From NCBI GenBank assembly GCA_024277195.1, contig JAJRVS010000195.1, positions 1 through 50,152 on the forward strand: a stretch of 50,152 nucleotides of DNA, read 5' to 3'. The notes below the pieces were generated by a model. It worked only from the letters and a program-made list of their open reading frames with translations, did not search any database and was not told the DNA's origin. Positions 16,260 through 24,181 of the stretch are shown here, piece by piece (position 1 is the first letter of the stretch; the number at the start of each line of letters is the position of its first letter). The position numbers were made by a program, and so were the translations under genes. The stretch comes from Verrucomicrobiota bacterium (lineage in GTDB: Bacteria; Verrucomicrobiota; Verrucomicrobiia; Verrucomicrobiales; DEV007).

Positions 16260-16973
16260 TTACTTGCTAGATCCGTGGATCGCGTCGCAAATCAAACGCA
16301 GGGAACCTTCCAGATCCCCATCGGCTGTTTTGAACGCATCGGCATCGACGGTGAGTGGAGCTCCAAGAACAACCAAGGGAGCACCGTATGCCGGGCACTG
16401 AATGGCTTGTTCCAGACTGAGCCCCCCAACGGCTTGTACTGGAACCGAAACCGCGTCGACAACTTCGCGTAGTTGGTCGAGCGGGTTGGGCATGCGTTCG
16501 CCGCGAGCTGCGATTCCCCGGCGTTCATCATAACCAATGTGATGGATGACAAAGCCGCAACCAAGATCCTCTAGGCGTAGGGCCCCAGCGATCATGTCCT
16601 GCGAAGCCAGATTGTCACCCATGACGCCTACTCCAAAATCGGCGCCAGCCTGAACGACACACTTGATCGTTTCTTCGTGGGCCTGGGACATCACGACTAC
16701 ATGGGAGGCTCCGGCTTCAGCCATCATTTGTGCTTCGAGGTATCCGCCATCCATGGTTTTGAGATCGGCAACAATAGGGGTGTCGGGAAAACGTTCATGC
16801 AAGGCGCGCACGCCATGCAGGCCTTCGGCCAAAATGAGTGGGGTGCCGGCTTCCAGCCAATCGACCCCCGCACGTAGTGCCATCTCGGCGGTTTCGAGAG
16901 CTTCTTTGATGTTGGTGAGGTCGAGAGAGATCTGGACAATGGATTTTTCGGAGGACTTTTGCATGCTTGACAT
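16260..16973 (-). CDS. Hexulose-6-phosphate synthase / 3-keto-L-gulonate-6-phosphate decarboxylase-type protein
   Basis: A 237-residue protein of the orotidine-phosphate decarboxylase superfamily. The start at 16973 (MSSMQKSS) is chosen; an ATG at 16964 is also possible. The active-site residues appear in order: Asp in ISLDLTN, Glu in DWLEAGTPL, the DxKxxD signature in VADLKTMDGG (about 68-77), and His in VIHHIGYDERRG. These fit both the aldol enzyme (formaldehyde + ribulose 5-phosphate) and the decarboxylase of L-ascorbate/gulonate breakdown. No hexulose-phosphate isomerase is beside it, while a dehydrogenase, SDR and isomerase are, so a sugar-acid route seems more likely. It heads the operon and faces the AraC-type gene. 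Confidence 0.85.
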   Translation of the reverse strand: MSSMQKSSEKSIVQISLDLTNIKEALETAEMALRAGVDWLEAGTPLILAEGLHGVRALHERFPDTPIVADLKTMDGGYLEAQMMAEAGASHVVVMSQAHEETIKCVVQAGADFGVGVMGDNLASQDMIAGALRLEDLGCGFVIHHIGYDERRGIAARGERMPNPLDQLREVVDAVSVPVQAVGGLSLEQAIQCPAYGAPLVVLGAPLTVDADAFKTADGDLEGSLRLICDAIHGSSK

Positions 16974-17011
16974 ATGAGGGGGAATTGGTCGATGATGCAA
17001 CGACAAAAAAT
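16974..17011. promoter_or_regulatory. 38-bp divergent gap between the sugar operon and its PAS-AraC regulator
   Basis: The two start codons are only 38 bases apart, so both promoters must overlap each other or the coding ends. I see no clear -35/-10 pair. A regulator so placed usually controls the facing operon and itself. Confidence 0.4.
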
Positions 17012-17827
17012 ATGCGAAATACGACACCTTATCAAACTCGGGTTCGCCGTCAGCGATCAAAGGAGGAAGTGGAGCGCTGGCGGGAGCAACGTGAATCGTG
17101 GATGCAGGGACTGGATCCCTCGGCTTGGTTTCATGGAATGTTTGATCATTTACCAGGTTTGCATTTCTTTGCTAAAAACAAAGAAGGTCATTTGATGTTT
17201 GCTAGCCGGGGTTTACTTGATCGTTATCAGATGCAGGATGATACGGAGATTTTGGGCCGAACTGATTTTGATTTGAATCCTGACATCATGGCCCGTGCGT
17301 ATGTGGATGACGACAAAATAATACTTTTGGGAGAAAAGCAACGGATTGAGCGGATGGAATTGTGGTGGGATCGGCAAGGCTTGCCTGATTGGTTTTTGAT
17401 CACCAAATTGCCCATCTTGAATCGGCAGGGAAAGGTTCAAGGGGTGATGGGGGTGTTGCGCAGTCCGGATGAATCAGATCGAAAATTACCGGTGTACCAA
17501 AGTGTTGCCAAAGCGGTAGAGATTATCCGGCGTGATTTTTCCCGGCCTGTGTCGATAACGGATATTGCCAGGGCAGCGGGGCAATCGTTGCGTCAATTAC
17601 AGCGTCAATTCAAGGCGACTTTTGCGATCAGTCCGCAGGAATTTTTGATCGTCACGCGCATTGTAACTGCTCAGAGGCTGTTGGAGGAAAGTTCACTCAG
17701 TGCCTCCGAGATAGCTTTGCAGTGCGGTTTTGTCGATGCCAGTAGTTTCACTCAGCATTTTCGTAAACGAATAGGGAAAACACCTGCGACTTACCGGCGG
17801 GAGGGGGCAGTCGATGCGGCTTGGTAG
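17012..17827 (+). CDS. PAS-AraC family transcriptional regulator
   Basis: A 271-residue protein; the start at 17012 (MRNTTPYQ) is preferred to the longer TTG frame that would run into the facing gene. An N-terminal PAS-like sensor domain spans about 35-155: PSAWFHGMFDHLPGLHFFAK, GRTDFDLNP and TKLPILNRQGKVQGVMGV. The C-terminal AraC domain (about 165-265) has two helix-turn-helix units, with ITDIARAAGQSLRQLQRQFK and ASEIALQCGFVDASSFTQHF. PAS-linked AraC proteins are common in Verrucomicrobiota and Planctomycetota. It most likely switches the operon starting at 16973 in response to a small ligand bound by the PAS fold. Confidence 0.92.
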   Translation: MRNTTPYQTRVRRQRSKEEVERWREQRESWMQGLDPSAWFHGMFDHLPGLHFFAKNKEGHLMFASRGLLDRYQMQDDTEILGRTDFDLNPDIMARAYVDDDKIILLGEKQRIERMELWWDRQGLPDWFLITKLPILNRQGKVQGVMGVLRSPDESDRKLPVYQSVAKAVEIIRRDFSRPVSITDIARAAGQSLRQLQRQFKATFAISPQEFLIVTRIVTAQRLLEESSLSASEIALQCGFVDASSFTQHFRKRIGKTPATYRREGAVDAAW

Positions 17828-17857
17828 CAGTTGCGTAGGAAATGTGATGAATATGTC

Positions 17858-18400
17858 CTACCAATCGACCTCGCATTCCAACGGTTCGGGGCTGTGGCGG
17901 CCGATGTATTTGACTTTGTTATGCTCGACGCCGTAGGCGTGGACTTTCCATGTGACCTTCACGTCAAAACAGCAATATTCGGCGATTTCTTTCATTTTCC
18001 CCTCACGCCACCATCTGACAGCTTGCAAACCATCGGCGCTTTTGCCCGCTCCGAGTGAAGCGGAAGCCAGGGCATCGAGTTTCATCCGGTGGCCGAGTTT
18101 CTCTTCGAGGTAGAGCAGCATGTCCAGGTTATTGGTTTGGCCGGCAAGGTCCAGCACGGTGTAGCCCATCAAGACTCCGTAGTCGAAAAATATGTGATTG
18201 AAGCCGACCACCAGATCCGCTTTCAGAAGTTGATCGATCAGTTGATCGACATTGCTCTCATCATAGACAATGTATTTGCCCAACGCGGTGCTGTAGGTCA
18301 CGCCCACTGACATGCGCATTTTGTCCAAGTGATTCCACCCGCCGACATCGTTGGCCAGTTTTTGGGTTTCGAGATCAAAATAGACGATATCTTGTGGCAT
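17858..18400 (-). CDS. DEDD-type 3 prime-5 prime exonuclease / RNase H-like protein
   Basis: A 180-residue protein with the exonuclease motifs of the DEDDy group: Exo I DIVYFDLETQ (residues 4-13, Asp and Glu), Exo II VVGFNHIFFDYGVL (about 64-77, Asp) and Exo III IAEYCCFDV (about 140-148, Tyr and Asp). It resembles the stand-alone RNase_H_2/YprB-like domains, often linked to helicases, and would remove nucleotides from 3 prime ends. The substrate (DNA or RNA) cannot be told. The end at 17858 converges on the AraC gene. A heptamer repeat lies immediately before its start. Confidence 0.8.
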   Translation of the reverse strand: MPQDIVYFDLETQKLANDVGGWNHLDKMRMSVGVTYSTALGKYIVYDESNVDQLIDQLLKADLVVGFNHIFFDYGVLMGYTVLDLAGQTNNLDMLLYLEEKLGHRMKLDALASASLGAGKSADGLQAVRWWREGKMKEIAEYCCFDVKVTWKVHAYGVEHNKVKYIGRHSPEPLECEVDW

Positions 18401-18401
18401 G

Positions 18402-18415
18402 GGAATCAGGAGTCA
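18402..18415. repeat. Heptamer tandem repeat (GGAATCA GGAGTCA)
   Basis: Two 7-base units directly upstream of the exonuclease start codon. They belong to the same degenerate family as the four units at 42208-42235 and the AATTCAGGAGTC at 31061. Confidence 0.5.
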
Positions 18416-18504
18416 GAATGTGAGCGTGGATGTGAATAAAGAGTTTGTCGAAAATTGGCAAAAATTCAAAGGTTTTACCAGAGGATTTGTTTTATTTTTT
18501 GCAT

Positions 18505-20109
18505 TTAAAAATTGGCAAAAGCGTCCCATTTTAAATGAGGAAAAATAGGGTTCTGTTCTTCGATGGCAAGTAATCGGTTTGCATTCGATTCGTCATTCGA
18601 GGAATAAAGCGCCGCCACCTGGTCAAAATTCTCCAGATGTTTTTCGAAACGGTGGGTGGCGTAAGCCTGAGTGGTGGGTTGGCGCATGAGGGAGGCCCAG
18701 TCGCTGGATTGAGCGAGTAACAATTCACGGGTCATTTGACTGACGCAACGACTGCGATGATCTGCAAGTGGGTCTGGTAGGCCTTCAATGTTCTGCTGCA
18801 AGGCTGCGATGATGCGTTGCAGTTGTTCTGCCCGGCGCAACAGGTGGGGGTAGATCCAGGCGTTTTCCTGGGATAGCCAGTTCTCGAAGTAGTCGCCTTC
18901 GCCCCAGGAACTAGGCACGGGGCTTATGGTAGCCGCGGTTTCGATTTGGTTGGGTTGGCTGATTTGTGCAACACTGGTGAGTTCTAATTCATCCTGTTTG
19001 GCGAACTGACGGAGAAGCTCTTCGAGAAAAGGGATGCCTTCGAAGCGCCAATGGCCGAACAGCTCGGCTTCATAAATCGTGGCCACTGAAGGATGGAGGA
19101 TACCTTGCGCCTTGAGTTTGGAAAATTGGGTTGTTCGGGATTTAAATAACTGCGTGGCGTGTTGTATCGCGGCTTTTTTTCCTTCTTGAGGATCGTAGAG
19201 CTGGTCAGAATCCATGCGCAAGGTTTTCAGGGTGGCGACCCGGTTGTGTTGCCTGGCATCGAGGTGGATTTTCAAGCCGTTCACCGGGGTGTCGTTTCCG
19301 GACATTTTGTAAGCCTGTCGGTAGCGGGTGTCGTGCAGCAAACCGGCTTCTAGTTTTAAAATCTCGTGGCTACTGGTGACATTGCGGCAGGTCAACCGGG
19401 TTCCGTTTGGACTTTGCGCAGGCTGGTAGGTGCAGTCTTCGGAGGCTTGTCTGCTGTAGGTCAGTGCGTGCTCATCGAGGATGATGTGCCGGATGCCTTC
19501 GGCTGTCAGGAAAGGTTCGAGGGCTGGGGAGTAGGCGCAATCAGGTAGCCAGAAAAGCTCACTTTTTTCGCCAAAACAATCTTGATAAAAGTCGCAACCT
19601 ATTTTGATCTGGCTGCGCAAGACGTCGAGAGACTTTAAGAACAGTGGCAACAAGGCATGGGTGGCGGCACTGGCGGGGATCTCTAAGTGGCCGCTGTTGC
19701 GCAAATCGGCAAGAGCGGCGATCAGATCATGGTTCCAACGTTCGCTGTAATAAGAGTGTAAACGGTGATAGTGATCCGCATACCACTGGGCGAGGGGTCT
19801 TTTTTCAGGATGGGTGCGGCGTTCGATTTCAGTCAGAGCCAGATGGAGATTGCGGTCGAGGTGGGCTTCGGTGCGTTTTTGTAGCAATGGATCCTGCATC
19901 ATTGCTAACACTGTGGGAGTGATCGCCAAGGTGAGCTTGTAAGGCACGCTTTCATCTCGTAGGCGGTGTAGCATTTCCAACAAGGGGAGAATGCTTTCGC
20001 TGATGACATCCAGATACCAGTCCTCTTCGGGGCAGTGCAATGATTCTGCATGCCTGAGCCATGGCAGATGGCAGTGCAAAATCAGGGCATTTTGGCAGGC
20101 TTGGGGCAT
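18505..20109 (-). CDS. GH57 family protein, branching-enzyme type, with exchanged catalytic residues
   Basis: A 534-residue protein; the start at 20109 (MPQACQNALILHCHLPW) is chosen because the family begins at the HCHLPW strand. GH57 branching enzymes and amylases keep a catalytic Glu in WLPECAY and a catalytic Asp in YDAELFGHWW. Here the first reads FWLPDCAYSP (GAT, near 19538) and the second IYEAELFGHWRFEG (GAA, near 19067): Glu became Asp and Asp became Glu. The fold elements around them are intact: HLPWLRH, LEIPASAATHALLP, IYEAELFGHW, and the helical C-terminal domain. It may have altered or lost activity, or bind glucan without cutting it. Its stop-to-start distance to the GYF-RDD gene upstream is 7 bases. 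Confidence 0.88.
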   Translation of the reverse strand: MPQACQNALILHCHLPWLRHAESLHCPEEDWYLDVISESILPLLEMLHRLRDESVPYKLTLAITPTVLAMMQDPLLQKRTEAHLDRNLHLALTEIERRTHPEKRPLAQWYADHYHRLHSYYSERWNHDLIAALADLRNSGHLEIPASAATHALLPLFLKSLDVLRSQIKIGCDFYQDCFGEKSELFWLPDCAYSPALEPFLTAEGIRHIILDEHALTYSRQASEDCTYQPAQSPNGTRLTCRNVTSSHEILKLEAGLLHDTRYRQAYKMSGNDTPVNGLKIHLDARQHNRVATLKTLRMDSDQLYDPQEGKKAAIQHATQLFKSRTTQFSKLKAQGILHPSVATIYEAELFGHWRFEGIPFLEELLRQFAKQDELELTSVAQISQPNQIETAATISPVPSSWGEGDYFENWLSQENAWIYPHLLRRAEQLQRIIAALQQNIEGLPDPLADHRSRCVSQMTRELLLAQSSDWASLMRQPTTQAYATHRFEKHLENFDQVAALYSSNDESNANRLLAIEEQNPIFPHLKWDAFANF

Positions 20110-20116
20110 CGGGTGG

Positions 20117-20962
20117 TCAGGGCAGGGAAAGTGATTGCAGGGAGAATAGAACCAAGTAGGCGCCAATCGCAAAGATGATTTTTTGCGGCCAGAGGGGGCG
20201 GTGGTGCACTTGGGTTTGCAAGTTTCGATCCCAGAGTGTTTCGCCTTTGTTGAGTAGGTAAAAAAGGGAGAAGGCCATCGCTACGATCTGTAGGAAAAAT
20301 ATTCCGAAACCGACACCGATAAACCAGATGAGCAGTGCACGTCCGATGGCTTGTGAATAGCTGAGGAGTTTTCCGTTTTTTTGCGTGACTCTGATATTAA
20401 ACAACATTTTTCCAGGCGTGGTGGCAAATGAAGATATGAGCAGAGCTTCGACAAAATTCCAAACAAAAAATGAGCCGCCCCAGATTAGAAGCAATTGGAA
20501 TTGCTCTTCCTTCGGGATCATACTGTAGAATTCGAGAAGATTGCCCCCTTCTTTGGGCACGGGAGGGCTGCCAAAGACAAAACTGACCAGTAGGTTCAAG
20601 ATAAGAAGATCAAAAAGTCTTGCCCAGAAACGTAATAAAGGGTGGACATTTTTTGCGGGCAGCAAGTTGGCGTTTTTTTGTGGGCTAGGATTGCTGGAAG
20701 GAAGGGGCAGGGAAGTTCGGGGATCGGTTTCATCCTCGGGTGATTGATCCGCTGATAAATCACTTGTCTGTGGACTTTTTTTCCCGAGAGATTTTAGCGT
20801 GGAGGCTACAGTGGGGATGTCTTTCAGCGCTCTCCATTGGTCGAGGCCTTCATGCCAGCCGAGGTCTTCCGGTGACAAGTCGCCGTCATCGATCAATTCT
20901 TTGATTCGGTAGATGGTGAAGGGACCCTGTTTCTGGCCGTCTTTTGTGATGTGAATTTGCAT
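20117..20962 (-). CDS. GYF-RDD family membrane protein
   Basis: A 281-residue protein. The N-terminus (1-58) is a GYF_2 domain, MQIHITKDGQKQGPFTIYRI with DLGWHEGLDQWRAL, a module thought to bind proline-rich peptides. A Ser/Pro-rich linker follows (60-108). The RDD membrane domain (about 112-275) starts with LLRFWARLFDLLIL, holding the Arg and Asp that name it, and has hydrophobic segments near 120-135, 158-185, 210-240 and 262-278. RDD proteins are of uncertain function; some act in ion transport or osmotic stress. The pairing with the GH57 gene 7 bases downstream suggests one transcript. Confidence 0.9.
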   Translation of the reverse strand: MQIHITKDGQKQGPFTIYRIKELIDDGDLSPEDLGWHEGLDQWRALKDIPTVASTLKSLGKKSPQTSDLSADQSPEDETDPRTSLPLPSSNPSPQKNANLLPAKNVHPLLRFWARLFDLLILNLLVSFVFGSPPVPKEGGNLLEFYSMIPKEEQFQLLLIWGGSFFVWNFVEALLISSFATTPGKMLFNIRVTQKNGKLLSYSQAIGRALLIWFIGVGFGIFFLQIVAMAFSLFYLLNKGETLWDRNLQTQVHHRPLWPQKIIFAIGAYLVLFSLQSLSLP

Positions 20963-20990
20963 CCGAAAATGATTATTTTAGTAGCCCCTA

Positions 20991-22292
20991 TCACTCGGAA
21001 CGCAAAGATTTGGCGGGTTCTAATCGAGCGGCCAACCAAGCTGGAGCCAGAGAGGCCACGGCGCAGGAAATGAATGCTCCGAGTGAGATGGCGATCACGT
21101 CATGGAGAGTGACCACGGCGGGGAGTCCGCCTTCAATCATGTAGACTTGGGAAGAAAATATTTCAATACCAAAAAGTTTTCCGATCGTTGAGGTGATGGG
21201 GTTGCGGTAGGCGATGATCAAAAAAGCCAAAGCAAGTCCGACGACGACTCCGATCACGCCTACGACGATTCCTTGGAACAGAAACAAAGAGGCAATTTGT
21301 CGTTCTGATGCGCCGATGGCTTTGAGTAATCCGATTTCGGCTCGTTTTTGATACACCACGGTGATCATGGTGTTCATGATGCAGAAGGCGGCGACGATCA
21401 TGACCATGAACAGGAGGAAATACATCGCTTGTCGTTCGGTGGCGACAGCGTCAAATATTTGCTGATTGCGATCCATCCAGCTGACCACGCGGTAACGGTA
21501 ATCAGTGGCTTCGGCGATCGCGTCACGGGTTTGGTGGGCGAGGAAGCTGTCTTCAGTCTGGATGGCCAGGCCGTGAACGCCGTCGCGCAGGTTATATAAT
21601 GCCTGGCCGGTTTCGAGATGGACAAAGACGATGTTGCTGTCGAAGTCATTGTGGCCGGAGTTAAAGATGCCGGTGATCGTTAATTCCTGGGGCAAGCTGA
21701 TTTGGCGAATGGATTCGATGGCGTTCCTTTTTTCTTTTTCATCGGTGGTGGCGTTGAATGCATCGACCGCATCCAATACGGCGTCGATATTGGGGGAGTA
21801 GATGGTGATCACATCACCCACACGAATGCCGAGGCTGTTGGCCATTTGATCACCGATGATGGCGGTATCGAGATCGAGATCATATTTTCCGTAACCTTTG
21901 GCTACGATTTTTTTCATTCGCTCCGTATTGGGGCCGGGGTCGGGCCTGATGCCTCTTAATTGAGGGGCCAGGCGTTGGCCATTGAAGTCGAGGATCACGG
22001 CCCCCTGCATGAATGGGGTCACCGAGACGACACTGGAAACTTTGCTGATTTGTTCGCTGAGCAGGTCGGAATCATAAATAATCTGGCCGGAGTCGACAAT
22101 CACGTGCGGTTCGAAACCGAGGATGGTTTCCTTGATGCGCTCTCCGTATCCGGTGAAGACCGAAATCACGACAAGCAACAAGGTGACGCCCAGTGCAACT
22201 CCCATGATGGAAATCAGGGTAATGACCGAGACAAAGCTTCTCTTGGGCTTTAAATACCGTAGAGCGAGGAATAGGCTAAATTTTTTAATCAA
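20991..22292 (-). CDS. LolC/LolE-type lipoprotein-releasing ABC transporter permease
   Basis: About 433 residues. The architecture is that of LolC/E: a first membrane helix (FVSVITLISIMGVALGVTLL), a periplasmic MacB-like domain (about 45-300), and three C-terminal helices with the FtsX pattern KRAEIGLLKAIGASERQIAS. The start is uncertain: LFLALRYLKPKRSF is the usual family beginning, which points to a TTG at 22292, while upstream ATG codons at 22361 and 22409 add unlike residues. It moves outer-membrane lipoproteins from the inner membrane to LolA. The ATPase LolD is not adjacent; the ABC ATPase at 44791 belongs to another operon. Confidence 0.88.
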   Translation of the reverse strand: MIKKFSLFLALRYLKPKRSFVSVITLISIMGVALGVTLLLVVISVFTGYGERIKETILGFEPHVIVDSGQIIYDSDLLSEQISKVSSVVSVTPFMQGAVILDFNGQRLAPQLRGIRPDPGPNTERMKKIVAKGYGKYDLDLDTAIIGDQMANSLGIRVGDVITIYSPNIDAVLDAVDAFNATTDEKEKRNAIESIRQISLPQELTITGIFNSGHNDFDSNIVFVHLETGQALYNLRDGVHGLAIQTEDSFLAHQTRDAIAEATDYRYRVVSWMDRNQQIFDAVATERQAMYFLLFMVMIVAAFCIMNTMITVVYQKRAEIGLLKAIGASERQIASLFLFQGIVVGVIGVVVGLALAFLIIAYRNPITSTIGKLFGIEIFSSQVYMIEGGLPAVVTLHDVIAISLGAFISCAVASLAPAWLAARLEPAKSLRSE

Positions 22293-22407
22293 TGGAAAAT
22301 GAGATTCAGGATTGCATGGCAGTTTAACTGTGATTATTAATTCTGACAGTGGAAACTGCATTCGAATTCGGAATGAACGCGATGACTGCCATATTCCTAT
22401 AAAAACC

Positions 22408-23040
22408 ATGAGTTACAAATTTCCAGAAAAATACAATACCTTCCTCATATTTGGGGCGCCCGGTAGTGGTAAAGGGACTCAAGGGGTGACTCTTGGCAGT
22501 ATTCCCCGGATGTTTCATTTTGCCTGCGGCGATGCGTTTCGTTCAATGGATACTAGAACTGAGATCGGGCAGGAATTTCTGAAATATTCCAGTGAGGGGA
22601 AATTGGTGCCGGATGAAGTCACGGTAAGGTTTTGGAAAGCTCAGATTGATAATCAGGTGGAGGCGCATGTTTTTAAGCCTGATATTGATTTTCTGATTCT
22701 CGATGGAATTCCCCGCAATGTGGAGCAGGCCAGAATCATGGAGAAATATCTGAATGTGATCCAGCTGTTTCACCTGTCGGTGCCTGACCGTGAAGAGTTG
22801 ACGCGGCGTTTACGGAAACGAGCGCTCAAGGATAATCGGTTGGATGATGCCAGCGACGAAGTGATCGCCAGACGGGTGAAAACTTACGAAGAGGAGTCCA
22901 AGGAACTGTTAAAGCACTATTCGAAAGATATCATTACAGAAATCGATGCGGCTCGTCCGCCGGTGCAAGTTTTGTCCGATATTTTATCAGGCATTATGAA
23001 ACTCCCGGAATGGGAAAAAAGCATGGAAGTGGTTGTTTGA
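22408..23040 (+). CDS. adk: Adenylate kinase family nucleoside monophosphate kinase
   Basis: A 210-residue protein; start at 22408 (MSYKFPEKYN). The P-loop is GAPGSGKGTQ (about 16-25), HFACGDAFRS matches the AMP-site ISTGDMLR, and ILDGIPRNVEQA stands where most family members have DGFPR. The LID is short, KRALKDNRLDDASDEVIARR, with the catalytic arginines kept but no zinc finger or long beta insert. It balances AMP, ADP and ATP in the cytoplasm. The Ile for Phe in DGFPR and the early HFACGD suggest a divergent branch, and UMP/CMP kinase activity is an alternative. fmt follows 21 bases later on the same strand. Confidence 0.88.
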   Translation: MSYKFPEKYNTFLIFGAPGSGKGTQGVTLGSIPRMFHFACGDAFRSMDTRTEIGQEFLKYSSEGKLVPDEVTVRFWKAQIDNQVEAHVFKPDIDFLILDGIPRNVEQARIMEKYLNVIQLFHLSVPDREELTRRLRKRALKDNRLDDASDEVIARRVKTYEEESKELLKHYSKDIITEIDAARPPVQVLSDILSGIMKLPEWEKSMEVVV

Positions 23041-23061
23041 TTTTTTACGGTAAATAAATAT

Positions 23062-24075
23062 ATGCGCGTTGTATGGATGGGAGCAGGGGAGATTGGTCTT
23101 CCTAGTCTGAAGTGGCTGATTGATGAGCCGGAGCATGAAGTGCTTGCAGTTTTCACTCAACCGGATCGTCCGGTGGGGCGTAAGCAGGTGTTGACGGCAA
23201 CGGTGACCAAGATGCTCGCTCTCGAACGAGATGTGCCGGTTTTTCAGCCGGAAAGCTTGAGGCGGAACCCTGCAATTTTGCAGCAGCTTCAAGATATGGA
23301 GCCAGATTTGATCGTGGTGATGGCTTATGGCTGCTTGCTGCCGCAAGTTGTGATTGAGGTGCCTTCGGTTGCCTGTATCAATTTGCATGCATCCTTGTTG
23401 CCGAAACACCGTGGAGCAGCTCCGATTCAAGCTGCGATCCTAGCGGGTGATGAAAAAAGCGGTATCACCGTGATGCACATTGCGCGTAAATTGGATGCGG
23501 GCGATATGATTTGGAAAGAAACGATAGAGCTTGCTGCGGATGAAACTGGGGGGATTTTGCATGATCGTTTGGCGCAATTGGGTCCCCGGGCTTTGGCCTC
23601 GGCGTTGCCGTTACTGCAAAGCGGAGAAGCTGATCGTGAAGTGCAAAATGAGGAGAAGGTGAGTCACACCGGCAAACTGAGCCGGGAAGATGGAGTAATC
23701 GACTGGTCGCGCTCCGCAGTTGAAATTGAGCGGAAAATACGCGCTTTTGACCCATGGCCGGGAACCGGAACTGTATTTTTTCAAGAAGAGGGCAAGGGTA
23801 AAAGTAAGGGGAGAGCTAAGCGCTTGAAAATTTTCCCTCCCGTGACGGTAGGGGGTTTCAGTGATGGGCAGAGTAACAAGCTCGTCGATTTTGAACCCGG
23901 ATCAATATTGCCGTGTGAAGAAGGCTCGGGATCTCAATTGCGGGTGATGACAGGTGACGGTTATTTGGAACTGTCAGAAGTTCAGCTGGAAGGACGCTCC
24001 CGTATGGATGTGGGGCTTTTTCAAAGAGGCCAATCCATGCCTGAAGGCAGCTGTTTTGGTGGACTGACAGGTTAA
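23062..24075 (+). CDS. fmt: Methionyl-tRNA formyltransferase
   Basis: A 337-residue enzyme that formylates initiator Met-tRNA with 10-formyl-tetrahydrofolate. The N-terminal formyltransferase domain (1-205) has WMGAGEIGLPSLKWL, FTQPDRPVGR, and the catalytic signature NLHASLLPKHRGAAPIQAAI (about 112-131, Asn and His). MHIARKLDAGDM supplies the catalytic Asp. The C-terminal OB-like domain (about 220-330), with IRAFDPWPGTGTVFF, binds the tRNA. Length and order are normal. It follows adk closely and probably shares its transcript. Confidence 0.96.
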   Translation: MRVVWMGAGEIGLPSLKWLIDEPEHEVLAVFTQPDRPVGRKQVLTATVTKMLALERDVPVFQPESLRRNPAILQQLQDMEPDLIVVMAYGCLLPQVVIEVPSVACINLHASLLPKHRGAAPIQAAILAGDEKSGITVMHIARKLDAGDMIWKETIELAADETGGILHDRLAQLGPRALASALPLLQSGEADREVQNEEKVSHTGKLSREDGVIDWSRSAVEIERKIRAFDPWPGTGTVFFQEEGKGKSKGRAKRLKIFPPVTVGGFSDGQSNKLVDFEPGSILPCEEGSGSQLRVMTGDGYLELSEVQLEGRSRMDVGLFQRGQSMPEGSCFGGLTG

Positions 24076-24181
24076 GAATACGTAAAAAATAAGGCTATTT
24101 AAATGTTCATGCAATAATATATGTTATAGGTCAGGCCTCATTCATGTTTTGTGCTTGTGTTGTGGGGAGGGGGTTGATAGG

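Noticed and set aside
22293-22409. N-terminal extension of the LolC/E permease up to the ATG at 22409
   Set aside because: It would overlap the divergent adk start and adds residues unlike the family; a TTG at 22292 fits the usual beginning, though this is not certain.
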